Source of the DNA: Desulfobacteraceae bacterium
GTDB taxonomy: Bacteria; Desulfobacterota; Desulfobacteria; Desulfobacterales; JAABRJ01
Direction: 5' to 3'
DNA: 8,334 bases
Assembly (NCBI GenBank): GCA_011390985.1
Contig: JAABRJ010000550.1
Span: forward strand, 1 to 8,334
The position numbers were made by a program, and so were the translations under genes. The notes beneath the pieces were generated by a model, which saw nothing but the letters and a program-made list of their open reading frames with translations, made no database searches and was not told the origin of the DNA. This document shows positions 1 to 6,205 of this stretch, in pieces (position 1 is the stretch's first letter; the number at the start of each line of letters is the position of its first letter).

Positions 1-1
1 A

Positions 2-346
2 ACCTACGCCCGGGCGGACAAAATCCGGAAGGTGATCCAGTCTATTTTCCACATGGTCAACAACGGCTTCCAGGTGATCACCATCGGCTGGCTGCAGCCC
101 GACGGCACCGTCAAGGGCGGAACCGGCTGGGGCGCCGAACTGGCCAAGCTCTTCAACCGCCCGCTGAGCGTCTACGACCAGGAGCGCAGGGGCTGGTTCA
201 CCTGGAAAGAAAACCGCTGGGTGGCCGACACCCCGGTGATCAGCGGCGGTTCCTTCGCCGGCACCGGCACCCGCAACCTGACCGACGACGGCCGCCAGGC
301 CATCAGTGATCTTTTTCAGCGGTCCTTCGGCCCGGCCGACGCCTGA
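2..346 (+). CDS. Conserved protein of unknown function, C-terminal part (5' end outside window)
   Basis: The frame is open from the left edge (reading T-Y-A-R-A-D-K from base 2) to a TGA at 344-346, so this is the last 114 residues of a longer protein. A GTG at 32 lies inside the conserved-looking stretch and is probably not the real start. The visible part has a hydrophobic strand (QVITIGW), then a glycine-rich GGTGWGAELAKLF, a short strand followed by YDQ, an aromatic stretch (GWFTWKENRW) and a second glycine/threonine motif (FAGTGTRNL) before a C-terminal helix ending in LFQRSF. The alternation of strands and Gly-rich loops suggests a Rossmann-like nucleotide-binding fold, perhaps of the SLOG/LOG type, but that is only inference. 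I recall similar uncharacterised proteins in bacteria without an assigned reaction. No signal peptide or membrane segment is visible in this part. Confidence 0.85.
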   Translation, partial: TYARADKIRKVIQSIFHMVNNGFQVITIGWLQPDGTVKGGTGWGAELAKLFNRPLSVYDQERRGWFTWKENRWVADTPVISGGSFAGTGTRNLTDDGRQAISDLFQRSFGPADA

Positions 347-399
347 TCGCTGCGGACGTGCGCCGACTGTCCGGGATGCCGACAGCCGGCGCACGCCGG

Positions 400-413
400 C
401 CGTCCAAGGACGG
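400..413. repeat. Short perfect inverted repeat CCGTCC-AA-GGACGG
   Basis: Two 6-base arms are separated by only two bases, so the element suits a dimeric DNA-binding protein better than a stable RNA hairpin. It lies about 70 bp upstream of the promoter candidate and 187 bp upstream of the zinc-ribbon/SUMF1 gene. No T-tract follows, so it does not look like an intrinsic terminator for the preceding gene. In DNA this GC-rich, a match of this length can occur by chance. Confidence 0.25.
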
Positions 414-484
414 ACCCGACGGCCCCCGCCCGGAAGATGCGGCCCGGCGATGTCCCACCCACCACTTGCGGGCAAAGGCGCCCC

Positions 485-512
485 TTGACGCCCGCGCCCC
501 GGCGGCTTTAAT
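485..512 (+). promoter_or_regulatory. Candidate sigma70-type promoter for the zinc-ribbon/SUMF1 gene
   Basis: TTGACG at 485-490 (5 of 6 match to the -35 consensus) is followed by a 16-base spacer and TTTAAT at 507-512 (5 of 6 match to the -10 consensus). Transcription would start near 519 and give a leader of about 68 bases before the ATG at 587. The TTTAATTTT stretch is the only A/T-rich pocket in this gap. Confidence 0.45.
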
Positions 513-586
513 TTTGCCTTCACGCCACCCCTGCCCTTTACGGCTGCAAGGCGCCGACCGTCACCCCCCAAACGGAGTCAGCCTGA

Positions 587-1567
587 ATGACACCCGCCCC
601 ACATGCGCCCGTCTGTAAGGTCTGCGGAGAACCGATCAAGGCCACCTGGAAGTTCTGCCCGGTGTGCGAAACGCCCCTGGGCGGCCCAATCTGCCCAAGC
701 TGCCACCAGCCGGTCAAGGACAACTGGAAGCGCTGCCCCGAGTGCGGCGCGCGGCTGGTTTGCGGAAGCTGCGGCCGCCGTCTGGCGCCGGGCCAGGACG
801 GCTGCCCCGCCTGCAAGGCAGCGGGCGCCGCGCCCGCTCCCGGCCGACCCGAAGCGCTGATCATCGAAGCGGCCACGGAGATCGCACTGGTGTTCGTGCC
901 CGGCGGCAGGTTTCGGATGGGGGACACTTTCGGCGACGGCATTGAAAACGAAACACCGGTGCACGAGGTTCAACTGGACGGCTTTTACATCGGCCGCACG
1001 CCGGTCACCCAGGCCCAGTGGCTGCGGGTGATGCCCGAAAACCCCAGCCGCTTTTGCGGTGACGAACGCCCGGTGGAACAGGTGACCTGGGAGGATGTCG
1101 CGGCCTTCATCCAGAAGGTGACGGCCTTGAATCCGGGTCGCCGCCACGTCGTTCTGCCTTCCGAGGCCCAGTGGGAATTTGCCGCCCGCAGCGGCGGTCG
1201 GGAGGAAAAATTTGCGGGCGGGCTTGCAGTCGACCGGGTCGCCTGGTACGAGGTGAACAGCGGGGGCACCACCCACCCGGTAGGCGAGAAGGCCGCCAAC
1301 GGCCTCGGGCTCTTCGACATGAGCGGCAACGTCTGGGAGTGGTGCCGGGACAGTTTTCAGGACGAGGCCTACCGCCTGCACGTCCCGCAAAATCCGGTGC
1401 ACACAGGCAAGGACCGGGGGGCGGACCGGGTGATCCGCGGCGGCAGCTGGAACCTGGACGCCTGGAGCGCCCGCTGCACCCGCCGCTCCAGCTGCCCCAC
1501 CGGTTTTTCCGGCCCCGCGGTGGGTTTCCGGCTGGCAATGATCCCCGATCGGGCCGACAGCACCTGA
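587..1567 (+). CDS. Triple zinc-ribbon protein fused to an FGE-sulfatase (SUMF1-type) domain
   Basis: A 326-residue protein. The ATG at 587 is preceded by GGAG at 574-577 (9-base spacing). The first 80 residues contain six CxxC pairs forming three four-cysteine zinc ribbons: C10/C13/C24/C27, C36/C39/C50/C53 and C59/C62/C73/C76. After a short Ala/Pro linker, residues about 98-316 form an FGE-sulfatase domain, with the typical VPGGRFRMGD opening, YIGRTPVTQAQW, LPSEAQWEFAAR, GLFDMSGNVWEWCRD, RGGSW and a final GFRL. True formylglycine-generating enzymes place two copper-binding cysteines shortly after RGGS; by alignment these positions are Leu290 and Ala295 here, so sulfatase activation by the known mechanism is unlikely. 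The fold also occurs in EgtB/PvdO-type enzymes and in non-catalytic binding roles. There is no signal peptide or membrane helix, so it is probably cytoplasmic. Domain assignment is firm; the biochemical role is unknown. Confidence 0.93.
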   Translation: MTPAPHAPVCKVCGEPIKATWKFCPVCETPLGGPICPSCHQPVKDNWKRCPECGARLVCGSCGRRLAPGQDGCPACKAAGAAPAPGRPEALIIEAATEIALVFVPGGRFRMGDTFGDGIENETPVHEVQLDGFYIGRTPVTQAQWLRVMPENPSRFCGDERPVEQVTWEDVAAFIQKVTALNPGRRHVVLPSEAQWEFAARSGGREEKFAGGLAVDRVAWYEVNSGGTTHPVGEKAANGLGLFDMSGNVWEWCRDSFQDEAYRLHVPQNPVHTGKDRGADRVIRGGSWNLDAWSARCTRRSSCPTGFSGPAVGFRLAMIPDRADST

Positions 1568-1705
1568 AAGGCGATTCGTGATGGCCGCCGCACCGGCTGG
1601 TGGGACAGCATCACCATCGCGGACAGGGTCGATCCCCGGAAGCGCCTGATCGAGACCTGGGCGACTGCCGACTTTTCTGCATCACCGGGCGTTAGGTCCT
1701 GGAGT

Positions 1706-1749
1706 GGTCGCCGCGCCGCCCGCCAAAGGCGCGCCCAGACCGGTTTTTT
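1706..1749 (+). terminator. Candidate Rho-independent terminator
   Basis: GGTC (1706-1709) pairs with GACC (1738-1741), and CGCGCC (1712-1717) pairs with GGCGCG (1728-1733) around a 10-base loop. The stem is followed two bases later by six Ts (1744-1749). It lies about 140 bases after the SUMF1 gene's stop and would separate that gene from mgtE. It also falls inside the proposed coding remnant, so either the remnant is no longer a gene or the hairpin is coincidental. Confidence 0.45.
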
Positions 1750-1823
1750 GAGGCCCGCGGGCGACATTCCGCTTGCATTTTGAAAACGAACGATTTACCC
1801 TGCCCACCGCCGAGCAGTGGGAT

Positions 1824-1840
1824 GCCGCGTTTTTCGCGGC
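1824..1840. repeat. Perfect 6-bp hairpin with a T5 loop
   Basis: GCCGCG (1824-1829), TTTTT, then CGCGGC (1835-1840). The Ts are in the loop and not after the stem, so this is not a standard terminator on either strand. It may just reflect the alanine/phenylalanine-rich end of the proposed remnant (DAAFFAAAC). Confidence 0.3.
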
Positions 1841-1946
1841 GGCTTGCTGAGCGGTACCACATGTCCGAGTTCCGTCCCGCCGCCTCAAGCGTAGCGCTTC
1901 GCGGACCCGGGGCGCAGACCGAGACCGTCAACAAAGGATACCGAAG

Positions 1947-2069
1947 ATGAACGAAGGGGACCCTTCCAGTAGTCCGTGCCACCCATCCGGGACGACCGGA
2001 AACCATTTGATCCTCTGGGTCCAACCAACCGGGAAGACTCTCGCAACGCCCGCCCGTCGCCGTCTTTGA
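1947..2069 (+). CDS. Possible leader peptide ORF (40 aa) upstream of mgtE
   Basis: The ATG at 1947 is preceded by AAAGGA at 1933-1938 with 8-base spacing, a better ribosome site than chance frames usually have, and the frame stops with TGA at 2067-2069. The 40-residue product is hydrophilic, holds five prolines (residues 6, 10, 13, 27, 35) and ends in TPARRRL. It ends 70 bases before the mgtE start and 11 bases before leader structures that could control mgtE translation, so a translated leader is conceivable. Proline-containing leader peptides are known to govern magnesium transporter genes in enterobacteria (mgtL), but homology is not claimed. Against it, third-position GC is only about 65%, below neighbouring genes, and it matches no family I recognise. 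Confidence 0.25.
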   Translation: MNEGDPSSSPCHPSGTTGNHLILWVQPTGKTLATPARRRL

Positions 2070-2080
2070 GACGATAGTCA

Positions 2081-2135
2081 CCGGCTGCGCTCCGGCGTTC
2101 TGTCCCCGGCCGAGGACAACAGAACGCGAAGGAGC
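2081..2135 (+). promoter_or_regulatory. Candidate RNA switch covering the mgtE ribosome binding site
   Basis: GCGTTCTGT (2095-2103) and ACAGAACGC (2119-2127) form a perfect 9-bp inverted repeat; with a 3-base bulge, TGTCC (2101-2105) can instead pair with GGACA (2114-2118). Just outside, GCTCC (2089-2093) can pair with GGAGC (2131-2135), which contains the GGAG core of the mgtE ribosome site. An alternative hairpin, CCGG (2081-2084) with CCGG (2092-2095), uses the same bases and would free that site. Mutually exclusive pairings around a ribosome site fit translational control, possibly by magnesium or by ribosomes on the short upstream ORF. The pairings are visible in sequence; the regulation is inferred. 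Confidence 0.4.
2128..2134 (+). promoter_or_regulatory. Ribosome binding site of mgtE
   Basis: GAAGGAG lies 5 bases before the ATG at 2140. It is a strong Shine-Dalgarno match and fixes this start. It directly abuts the right arm of the leader hairpin and can be masked by upstream bases 2089-2093. Confidence 0.75.
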
Positions 2136-2139
2136 CGCC

Positions 2140-3495
2140 ATGAACGCCGCCCTCCGGCTTGAAACTCCCCACACCGACCCGTTCCAGACCCACGGCCGCA
2201 TCGACATCGCCGGCCTGCGCGACTGGCACCCGTCCGACAGCGCCGAGGCCATCGAGGCCGCGGAGCTGCCGCCGCTGGAAATCATCGAAACCCTTCTGAA
2301 GGTCGGCAACCGCAGGGCGGTCGACATCTTTGCGCACCTGACGATCGAAATCCAACAGGCCTGCCTCGAAGCCGGCAATACCGAGACCATGCTGCGCTTC
2401 ATCGAAAACATGCAGCCCGACGACCGCGTGGACCTGCTCAAGGCGGTCGCCACGGATGTCAGCGAAACCATGATGCCGCTGATCGCCCAGGCCGAACGCA
2501 ACGAGATCAGACGCCTCTGGAACTACGCAGAGGGCACCGCCGGGGCGGTCATGACCACCGAATACGCGTTTCTGCCGGCCCACATCACTGTGCGCGAAGC
2601 GCTCGAAAAACTGCGCCTGCAGGCCCCCAACAAGGAAACCATCTACTACGTTTACATCATCGACGACCTGCGCCACCTGCTGGGGATGATCTCCCTGCGG
2701 GACCTGATTATGTCCAAACCCCAGGCCCAGCTGGCAGCCATCATGCAGGGCCACGTGATCGCGGTGCCGCACGACATGAACGTGGAAGAGGTCGCCGGGC
2801 GGATCTCCAAGTACGACTTCCTGGCCCTGCCGGTGGTCGACGGCCAAAACCGGCTGCTGGGAATCATCACCGTCGATGACGTCATCGACATCATGGAGGC
2901 CGAAAGCACCGAGGACTTCCACCGCATCTCGGGCGTGGTGCCCTTTGAAGAGGAATACTTCAAACGCCCGCTGACGCGCCTTTTCTGGAACCGCATCTGG
3001 TGGCTGGCCATTCTGCTGTTCACCTCGCTGCTCTCCACCACCATCATGGAATGGAATAGCGAGGTCGTGCATCAGATGGTGGCCCTGGTCTTTTTCATCC
3101 CGATGGTCATTGGGACCTGCGGCAATGCCGGCACCCAGTCGGCCACCATGGTGGTCCGCGCCCTGGCCCTGGGCGAGGTCTACCCGAGGGATTTCATGCG
3201 GATTTTTCGCCGCGAACTGCTGATGGGCCTGGCCCTCGGGCTGGCTCTGGGACTGATGGCCTATTTTCGGGTCATCCTGCAGGACCGCAACCTGATCCTG
3301 GCCTGCATCGTGTCGGCGGCCCTGATGGCCACCCTGCTGACCGCCAACCTTGCCGGCGCCCTGATTCCGCTGATGCTCAGGAAGCTCAGGCTGGACCCGG
3401 CCCTGACCGCCGGACCGTTCATCGCCACCATCATCGATGCGGTCGGCATCACCATCTATTTTCAGATTGCGATTGTGCTGTTGAAGGTATTTTAG
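2140..3495 (+). CDS. mgtE: MgtE-type magnesium channel/transporter
   Basis: The 451-residue product matches the usual MgtE length (about 450). Domains in order: cytoplasmic MgtE N domain (about 33-132), two CBS domains (about 133-193 and 200-256), the connecting 'plug' helix (about 257-285), and five membrane helices (near 287-305, 312-340, 359-378, 384-415 and 425-449). Signature stretches include YAEGTAGAVMTTEY entering CBS1, VDDVIDIMEAESTEDF leaving CBS2, IGTCGNAGTQSATMVVRALA in TM2, and GPFIATIIDAVGITIYF in TM5, whose Asp433 corresponds to the conserved pore aspartate of Thermus MgtE. In the family, the N and CBS domains bind intracellular Mg2+ and close the pore; the protein works as an inner-membrane dimer importing Mg2+ (sometimes Co2+). 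The start is set by GAAGGAG 5 bases upstream. It probably shares a transcript with the membrane protein 31 bp downstream. No key residue is missing. Confidence 0.97.
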   Translation: MNAALRLETPHTDPFQTHGRIDIAGLRDWHPSDSAEAIEAAELPPLEIIETLLKVGNRRAVDIFAHLTIEIQQACLEAGNTETMLRFIENMQPDDRVDLLKAVATDVSETMMPLIAQAERNEIRRLWNYAEGTAGAVMTTEYAFLPAHITVREALEKLRLQAPNKETIYYVYIIDDLRHLLGMISLRDLIMSKPQAQLAAIMQGHVIAVPHDMNVEEVAGRISKYDFLALPVVDGQNRLLGIITVDDVIDIMEAESTEDFHRISGVVPFEEEYFKRPLTRLFWNRIWWLAILLFTSLLSTTIMEWNSEVVHQMVALVFFIPMVIGTCGNAGTQSATMVVRALALGEVYPRDFMRIFRRELLMGLALGLALGLMAYFRVILQDRNLILACIVSAALMATLLTANLAGALIPLMLRKLRLDPALTAGPFIATIIDAVGITIYFQIAIVLLKVF

Positions 3496-3526
3496 CCGGC
3501 AGCGGCCGGCGCCCCTCGAGGCCAGC

Positions 3527-4891
3527 GTGATATCAGCCGCCACCCCACAAGACAGCCCTCCGGACGCCCCGCCGCGAAAGCCGGCGGCCCTGGTCCGCTT
3601 TTTTGCCCCGCTGGCCCTGCAGTCGGCCTCCCAGGGTCTGACCTACCCGCTGGTGGCGATGGTGGCCTCGCGCGGCGAAGGCGGGGCCCTCAACCTCGCC
3701 GGCCTGGCCCAGTCCACAACCGTCTTGTTCCTGCTGGGGACCCTGGGTTTCGGTCTGGTGACCACCGGCATGGTTTTCGCCAAAAACGCCGCCGGTTTTC
3801 GGGTCTTTCAGCGGGTCTGCTGGCTGATTGCGGCCGCGGTGCTGCTGATGCAGGCCCTGCTCTGCCTGCCGCTGCCGGCGCACCTGCTGTTTGCGGGCCT
3901 GATCGGTCTGCCGCCGTCGATCGAGCTGCCGGCGCGCATCACGCTGCTGGCGAGCCTGCCCATTCAGCTGCTCTTTTTCATGCGGATCCCCTATCAGGTG
4001 GCGATGTACAATGGCCGGGCGACCGGCCGGGCCAGTATCGCCACCCTGCTGCGCATCGGGCTGACGCTGCTGCTCTCGCCGCTGTTCTGTCGACTCGGCT
4101 GGGTGGGCCCGCTGTGGGCGATCGTCTGCCTGACCATCCCGGTGGGATTGGAGGTGCTGCTCTCCAGCCTGCTGGCACGGCCCTTTCTGCGGCGCCTGGA
4201 ACCCGGCGAGGCGGCCCCGCAGGCCATGCGCGACGTCTTCTGGTTCAACCTGCCGCTTTCGGTCAGCGGCTATCTGCTGGCTTTTGCGGCCATCGTGCTG
4301 GGGGCCGTCATCGCCCGCGCCGCCGCACCCGAACAGATGCTGCCGGTCTACTACCTGGCCCTGGGCCTGGCCACGCCCCTGGCCTACGGCGCCACCCGGC
4401 TGCAGGAGGTGGTGCTGGCATTTGCGCCGCGATTCCAGGGCGACCGTCAGACCCTCAAATTCTCCCTGGCGGCCGGCGCGGTTTTGGGTGCGCTGCCGCT
4501 GGTCTTCATTCTGCCCGGGCTGGCCGAATTCTACTATATCGGCCTGCAGAAACTGCCGGCCGGCGACCTGGCCCTGGTCCGCTGGGCGGCCCTGGCACTG
4601 GCCCCCTATCCGCTGTGCGTCGCCTTTCGCGCCCAGGGCGAAGGGCTGGCGGCACTGGTGCGCAAACCGACCACCGTGGTCGCTGGACAGGTGGTGTTCA
4701 TGCTGACGGTCGCCGCCAGCGCTGCCATCGCCCTGCGGCTGGGGTCTCCGGGCTTCCTGATCGGCGCCGCGGCGCTGTGCTGCGGCAATCTGGCCTCATC
4801 CAGCACCACCCGCTTCTTTCTGCGCCGCCTGCAGGGGCGGCTGCACCGGCCTGTGCCCCGCACCACCACGGCCGACGGCCAGGCCCGCTGA
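3527..4891 (+). CDS. Polytopic membrane protein of the MOP (MATE/Wzx/ANK-like) transporter type
   Basis: A 454-residue protein starting at GTG 3527, with GAGG at 3518-3521 (5-base spacing). After a 20-residue Pro-rich cytoplasmic N-terminus, it is almost entirely hydrophobic, with roughly 12 membrane segments. It appears two-fold repeated: the first half opens with RFFAPLALQSASQGLTYPLV (24-43), and the second half with a similar segment, FWFNLPLSVSGYLLAFAAIV (238-257). Each half ends with a loop-helix that looks alike (YNGRATGRASIATLLRIGL at 161-179; LVRKPTTVVAGQVVFMLTV at 377-395). This 6+6 layout is typical of the MOP superfamily (MATE drug exporters, Wzx flippases, ANK proteins). The RFxxPLAL opening reminds me of ANK-type proteins, linked in animals to ATP, citrate or pyrophosphate export, but substrate and direction cannot be read here. 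It follows mgtE by 31 bp, so co-transcription is likely. Confidence 0.88.
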   Translation: MISAATPQDSPPDAPPRKPAALVRFFAPLALQSASQGLTYPLVAMVASRGEGGALNLAGLAQSTTVLFLLGTLGFGLVTTGMVFAKNAAGFRVFQRVCWLIAAAVLLMQALLCLPLPAHLLFAGLIGLPPSIELPARITLLASLPIQLLFFMRIPYQVAMYNGRATGRASIATLLRIGLTLLLSPLFCRLGWVGPLWAIVCLTIPVGLEVLLSSLLARPFLRRLEPGEAAPQAMRDVFWFNLPLSVSGYLLAFAAIVLGAVIARAAAPEQMLPVYYLALGLATPLAYGATRLQEVVLAFAPRFQGDRQTLKFSLAAGAVLGALPLVFILPGLAEFYYIGLQKLPAGDLALVRWAALALAPYPLCVAFRAQGEGLAALVRKPTTVVAGQVVFMLTVAASAAIALRLGSPGFLIGAAALCCGNLASSSTTRFFLRRLQGRLHRPVPRTTTADGQAR

Positions 4892-4917
4892 TCCGGGCGC
4901 TGCAGCCGGCGGCCGGC
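4883..4917 (+). terminator. Two tandem GC-rich hairpins at the end of the MOP transporter gene
   Basis: GCCCG (4883-4887) with CGGGC (4894-4898) spans the stop codon, and GCCGG (4905-4909) with CCGGC (4913-4917) follows. Neither is followed by a T-run, so they may only slow or stabilise the 3' end rather than act as an intrinsic terminator. Confidence 0.25.
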
Positions 4918-4930
4918 GAGGGGCACCGGG

Positions 4931-4959
4931 TTGCGGCCGCAAGGCGCCGTGCTTATGCT
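4931..4959 (+). promoter_or_regulatory. Weak sigma70-type promoter candidate for the ATP-grasp/esterase pair
   Basis: TTGCGG (4931-4936) and TATGCT (4954-4959) are separated by exactly 17 bases. The -10 matches 4 of 6 and the -35 only 3 of 6 consensus bases. The TTATGCTT stretch is the only A/T-richer spot in this 131-bp gap, which supports separate transcription of the downstream pair. A CGGGTG/CACCCG hairpin (4981-5000) would lie in the 5' leader. Confidence 0.35.
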
Positions 4960-5022
4960 TGGGGCCAACCCGGCCGGCGGCGGGTGCGCTGCCCCACCCG
5001 GCCCTTCCAGGAGAACGCCAAG

Positions 5023-6186
5023 ATGAACGTTGTCTATCTTTCCCCCCATTTTCCGCCGCAGTACCACCGGTTCTGCAGCAACTTGAAACAGCTCGGCGCC
5101 AGCGTGCTCGGCATCGCCGATGTTCCCCGGGAGGCGCTGGCGCCGGCGGTCCAGGCGTCGCTGAGTGACTATTACCGCGTCCCGGACCTGCACGATGACG
5201 ATGCCCTGCGGCGCGCCTGCGGCTGGTTCACCCATCGCTACGGCAAGATCGACCGCTTGGACTCCCTCAACGAATACTGGCTGGCCACCGAGGCCCGCCT
5301 GCGGGAAGATTTCAACATCTTCGGCCTGCGGCCGGCCGACATCGCCGCCGTGCGCCACAAATCGGGCATGAAAGACCGCTTCCGCGCGGCCGGGGTGCGC
5401 GTGGCCGAAGGCGGGCTGATCCCCAGCCTGTCGGCCGCACGCGAACTGGCCGCCCGCACCGGTTATCCGATGATTGCCAAACCCGATGCCGGGGTGGGGG
5501 CCCTGGACACCTTCAAACTTGAGAGCGACGCCGATCTCGCGCGCCTTTTCGCCTCCCCGCCGCCGGTACCCTACGTGGCCGAGGCGTTTATCGACGGCAC
5601 GATCCACAGTTTCGACGGTCTCACCGACCGTGATGGCCGGATCGTGTTTCACACCGCCCACCGCTACAGCCAGGGCATCATGGAAACCGTCAACGAGGGG
5701 CGCCACATCGCCTACTACTCGCTGCGCGAGACCCCTCCGGCACTGGAAGCCATCGGCCGGGCCTGCGTGCGCAGCTTCGAGGTGCGCGAGCGGTTCTTTC
5801 ACATCGAATTTTTTCAGGTCGCCGCCGAGGAGTACGTCGCCCTGGAGGTCAACCTGCGGCCGCCGGGCGGCTATACCACCGACATGTTCAACTTTGCCAG
5901 CGACATCGACGTCTACCGGGCCTGGGCCGAGCTGCTGGTCCACAACCGCACCGGACTGGCGGCCGACCGCCGCTACCACTGCTGCTATGCCAGCCGCAAA
6001 CACCACCTGCCCTACCGCCATTCGCACGCCGAAATCATGGCGCGCTACGGCGGGCAGATGCTGATGGTGGAAACCGTCCCCGGGGTCTTCAGCAGCGCCC
6101 TGGGGGACATCGGCTACATCTTCCGCTCGCCGCACCTGGCGGTGATCGAGGAGATCGTCGCGTTCGTTCACGCCACGGACGTCTGA
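5023..6186 (+). CDS. ATP-grasp domain ligase (carboxylate-amine/thiol ligase type), substrate unknown
   Basis: A 387-residue protein. The ATG at 5023 has AGGAG at 5009-5013 (9-base spacing). The frame is open much further upstream, but that part overlaps the MOP transporter gene and has no family features. Residues about 1-105 form an N-terminal Rossmann-like preATP-grasp domain (NVVYLSPHFPPQYHRF, LGIADVP). The ATP-grasp fold follows: Lys113 in RHKSGMKDRF, Lys153 in GYPMIAKPDAGVGA with its glycine-rich loop, EAFIDGTIHSFDG (Glu187 near the adenine/ribose), then the metal-binding end HIEFF (Glu262) and ALEVNLRPPGG (Glu275, Asn277). All the usual ATP and Mg2+ ligands appear present, so it should be active. 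The family forms amide, peptide or related bonds through an acyl-phosphate. No signal peptide or membrane segment is seen. The esterase gene begins 19 bp later, so the two probably act together. Confidence 0.93.
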   Translation: MNVVYLSPHFPPQYHRFCSNLKQLGASVLGIADVPREALAPAVQASLSDYYRVPDLHDDDALRRACGWFTHRYGKIDRLDSLNEYWLATEARLREDFNIFGLRPADIAAVRHKSGMKDRFRAAGVRVAEGGLIPSLSAARELAARTGYPMIAKPDAGVGALDTFKLESDADLARLFASPPPVPYVAEAFIDGTIHSFDGLTDRDGRIVFHTAHRYSQGIMETVNEGRHIAYYSLRETPPALEAIGRACVRSFEVRERFFHIEFFQVAAEEYVALEVNLRPPGGYTTDMFNFASDIDVYRAWAELLVHNRTGLAADRRYHCCYASRKHHLPYRHSHAEIMARYGGQMLMVETVPGVFSSALGDIGYIFRSPHLAVIEEIVAFVHATDV

Positions 6187-6205
6187 CAGACCACGGGAGG
6201 ATGCG

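Larger units (their letters stand above)
347..586. other. Intergenic region without a gene
   Basis: No reading frame here has a ribosome site and coding-like composition. The stretch holds a tight inverted repeat, a GCCGGC pair (385-390 and 395-400) and the promoter candidate described separately. An A/T-rich pocket at 507-513 stands out from the GC-rich surroundings. Confidence 0.6.
1568..1850 (+). pseudogene. Possible frameshifted remnant of a small conserved gene
   Basis: Directly after the SUMF1 gene's stop, the same frame continues open from 1568 to a TGA at 1781-1783 but has no ATG or GTG at its beginning. Its first part reads like a real protein (TGWWDSITIADRVDPRKRL, then IETWATADFSASPG), and its first 31 codons end in G or C about 87% of the time, as native genes here do. 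Near 1761-1776 the plausible reading moves to the +1 frame, where FRLHFENERFTLPTAEQW runs to a TGA at 1848-1850. Two coding-like pieces in adjacent frames, with no usable start, suggest a gene broken by at least one indel and a lost start. The LPTAEQW string resembles the LPTEAEW motif of SUMF1 domains, but that match is too short to assign a family. A sequencing error or chance frame remains possible. Confidence 0.35.
1851..2139. other. Leader region upstream of mgtE
   Basis: No conserved gene is visible. It contains a small hairpin (AAGCG-TAG-CGCTT, 1887-1899), a 40-codon ORF with a good ribosome site, and the folded leader next to the mgtE start. I found no convincing -35/-10 pair here. 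The A/T-richer stretch around 1772-1798, just upstream, is the most likely place for a promoter, but no good match to the consensus is present. I also do not recognise the conserved core of the M-box (ykoK) magnesium riboswitch. Confidence 0.4.

Noticed and set aside
578..1402. 274-codon minus-strand frame opposite the zinc-ribbon/SUMF1 gene
   Set aside because: The plus strand encodes clear zinc ribbons and an FGE-sulfatase fold with a ribosome site; the antisense frame has neither motifs nor a start signal.
1851..2139. M-box (ykoK) magnesium riboswitch in front of mgtE
   Set aside because: I could not find the conserved core sequences or the expected multi-helix layout. The leader structures seen look different and are reported separately.
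1692..2501. 269-codon minus-strand frame across the mgtE leader
   Set aside because: It overlaps the mgtE start region and shows Ser/Arg-rich shadow composition, without family features.
1885..3543. 552-codon open frame on the minus strand opposite mgtE
   Set aside because: It is the mirror of a clear, full-length MgtE gene in GC-rich DNA. Its product is low in hydrophobic structure, rich in D/G/Q/H, and shows no family motif.
4905..4981. GCCGGC-rich repeats as a possible repeat family or array
   Set aside because: The hexamer is common throughout this GC-rich window, and spacing is irregular, so it does not form a recognisable repeat array.
4114..5022. Long in-frame upstream extension of the ATP-grasp gene
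   Set aside because: It overlaps the MOP transporter in another frame and reads as Arg/Gly/Pro-rich sequence. The ATG at 5023 has a good ribosome site and begins exactly at the family's N-terminal strand.
4606..6171. 521-codon minus-strand frame opposite the ATP-grasp gene
   Set aside because: It is antisense to an ATP-grasp gene with all motifs intact. The translated product has no recognisable domain and typical shadow composition.
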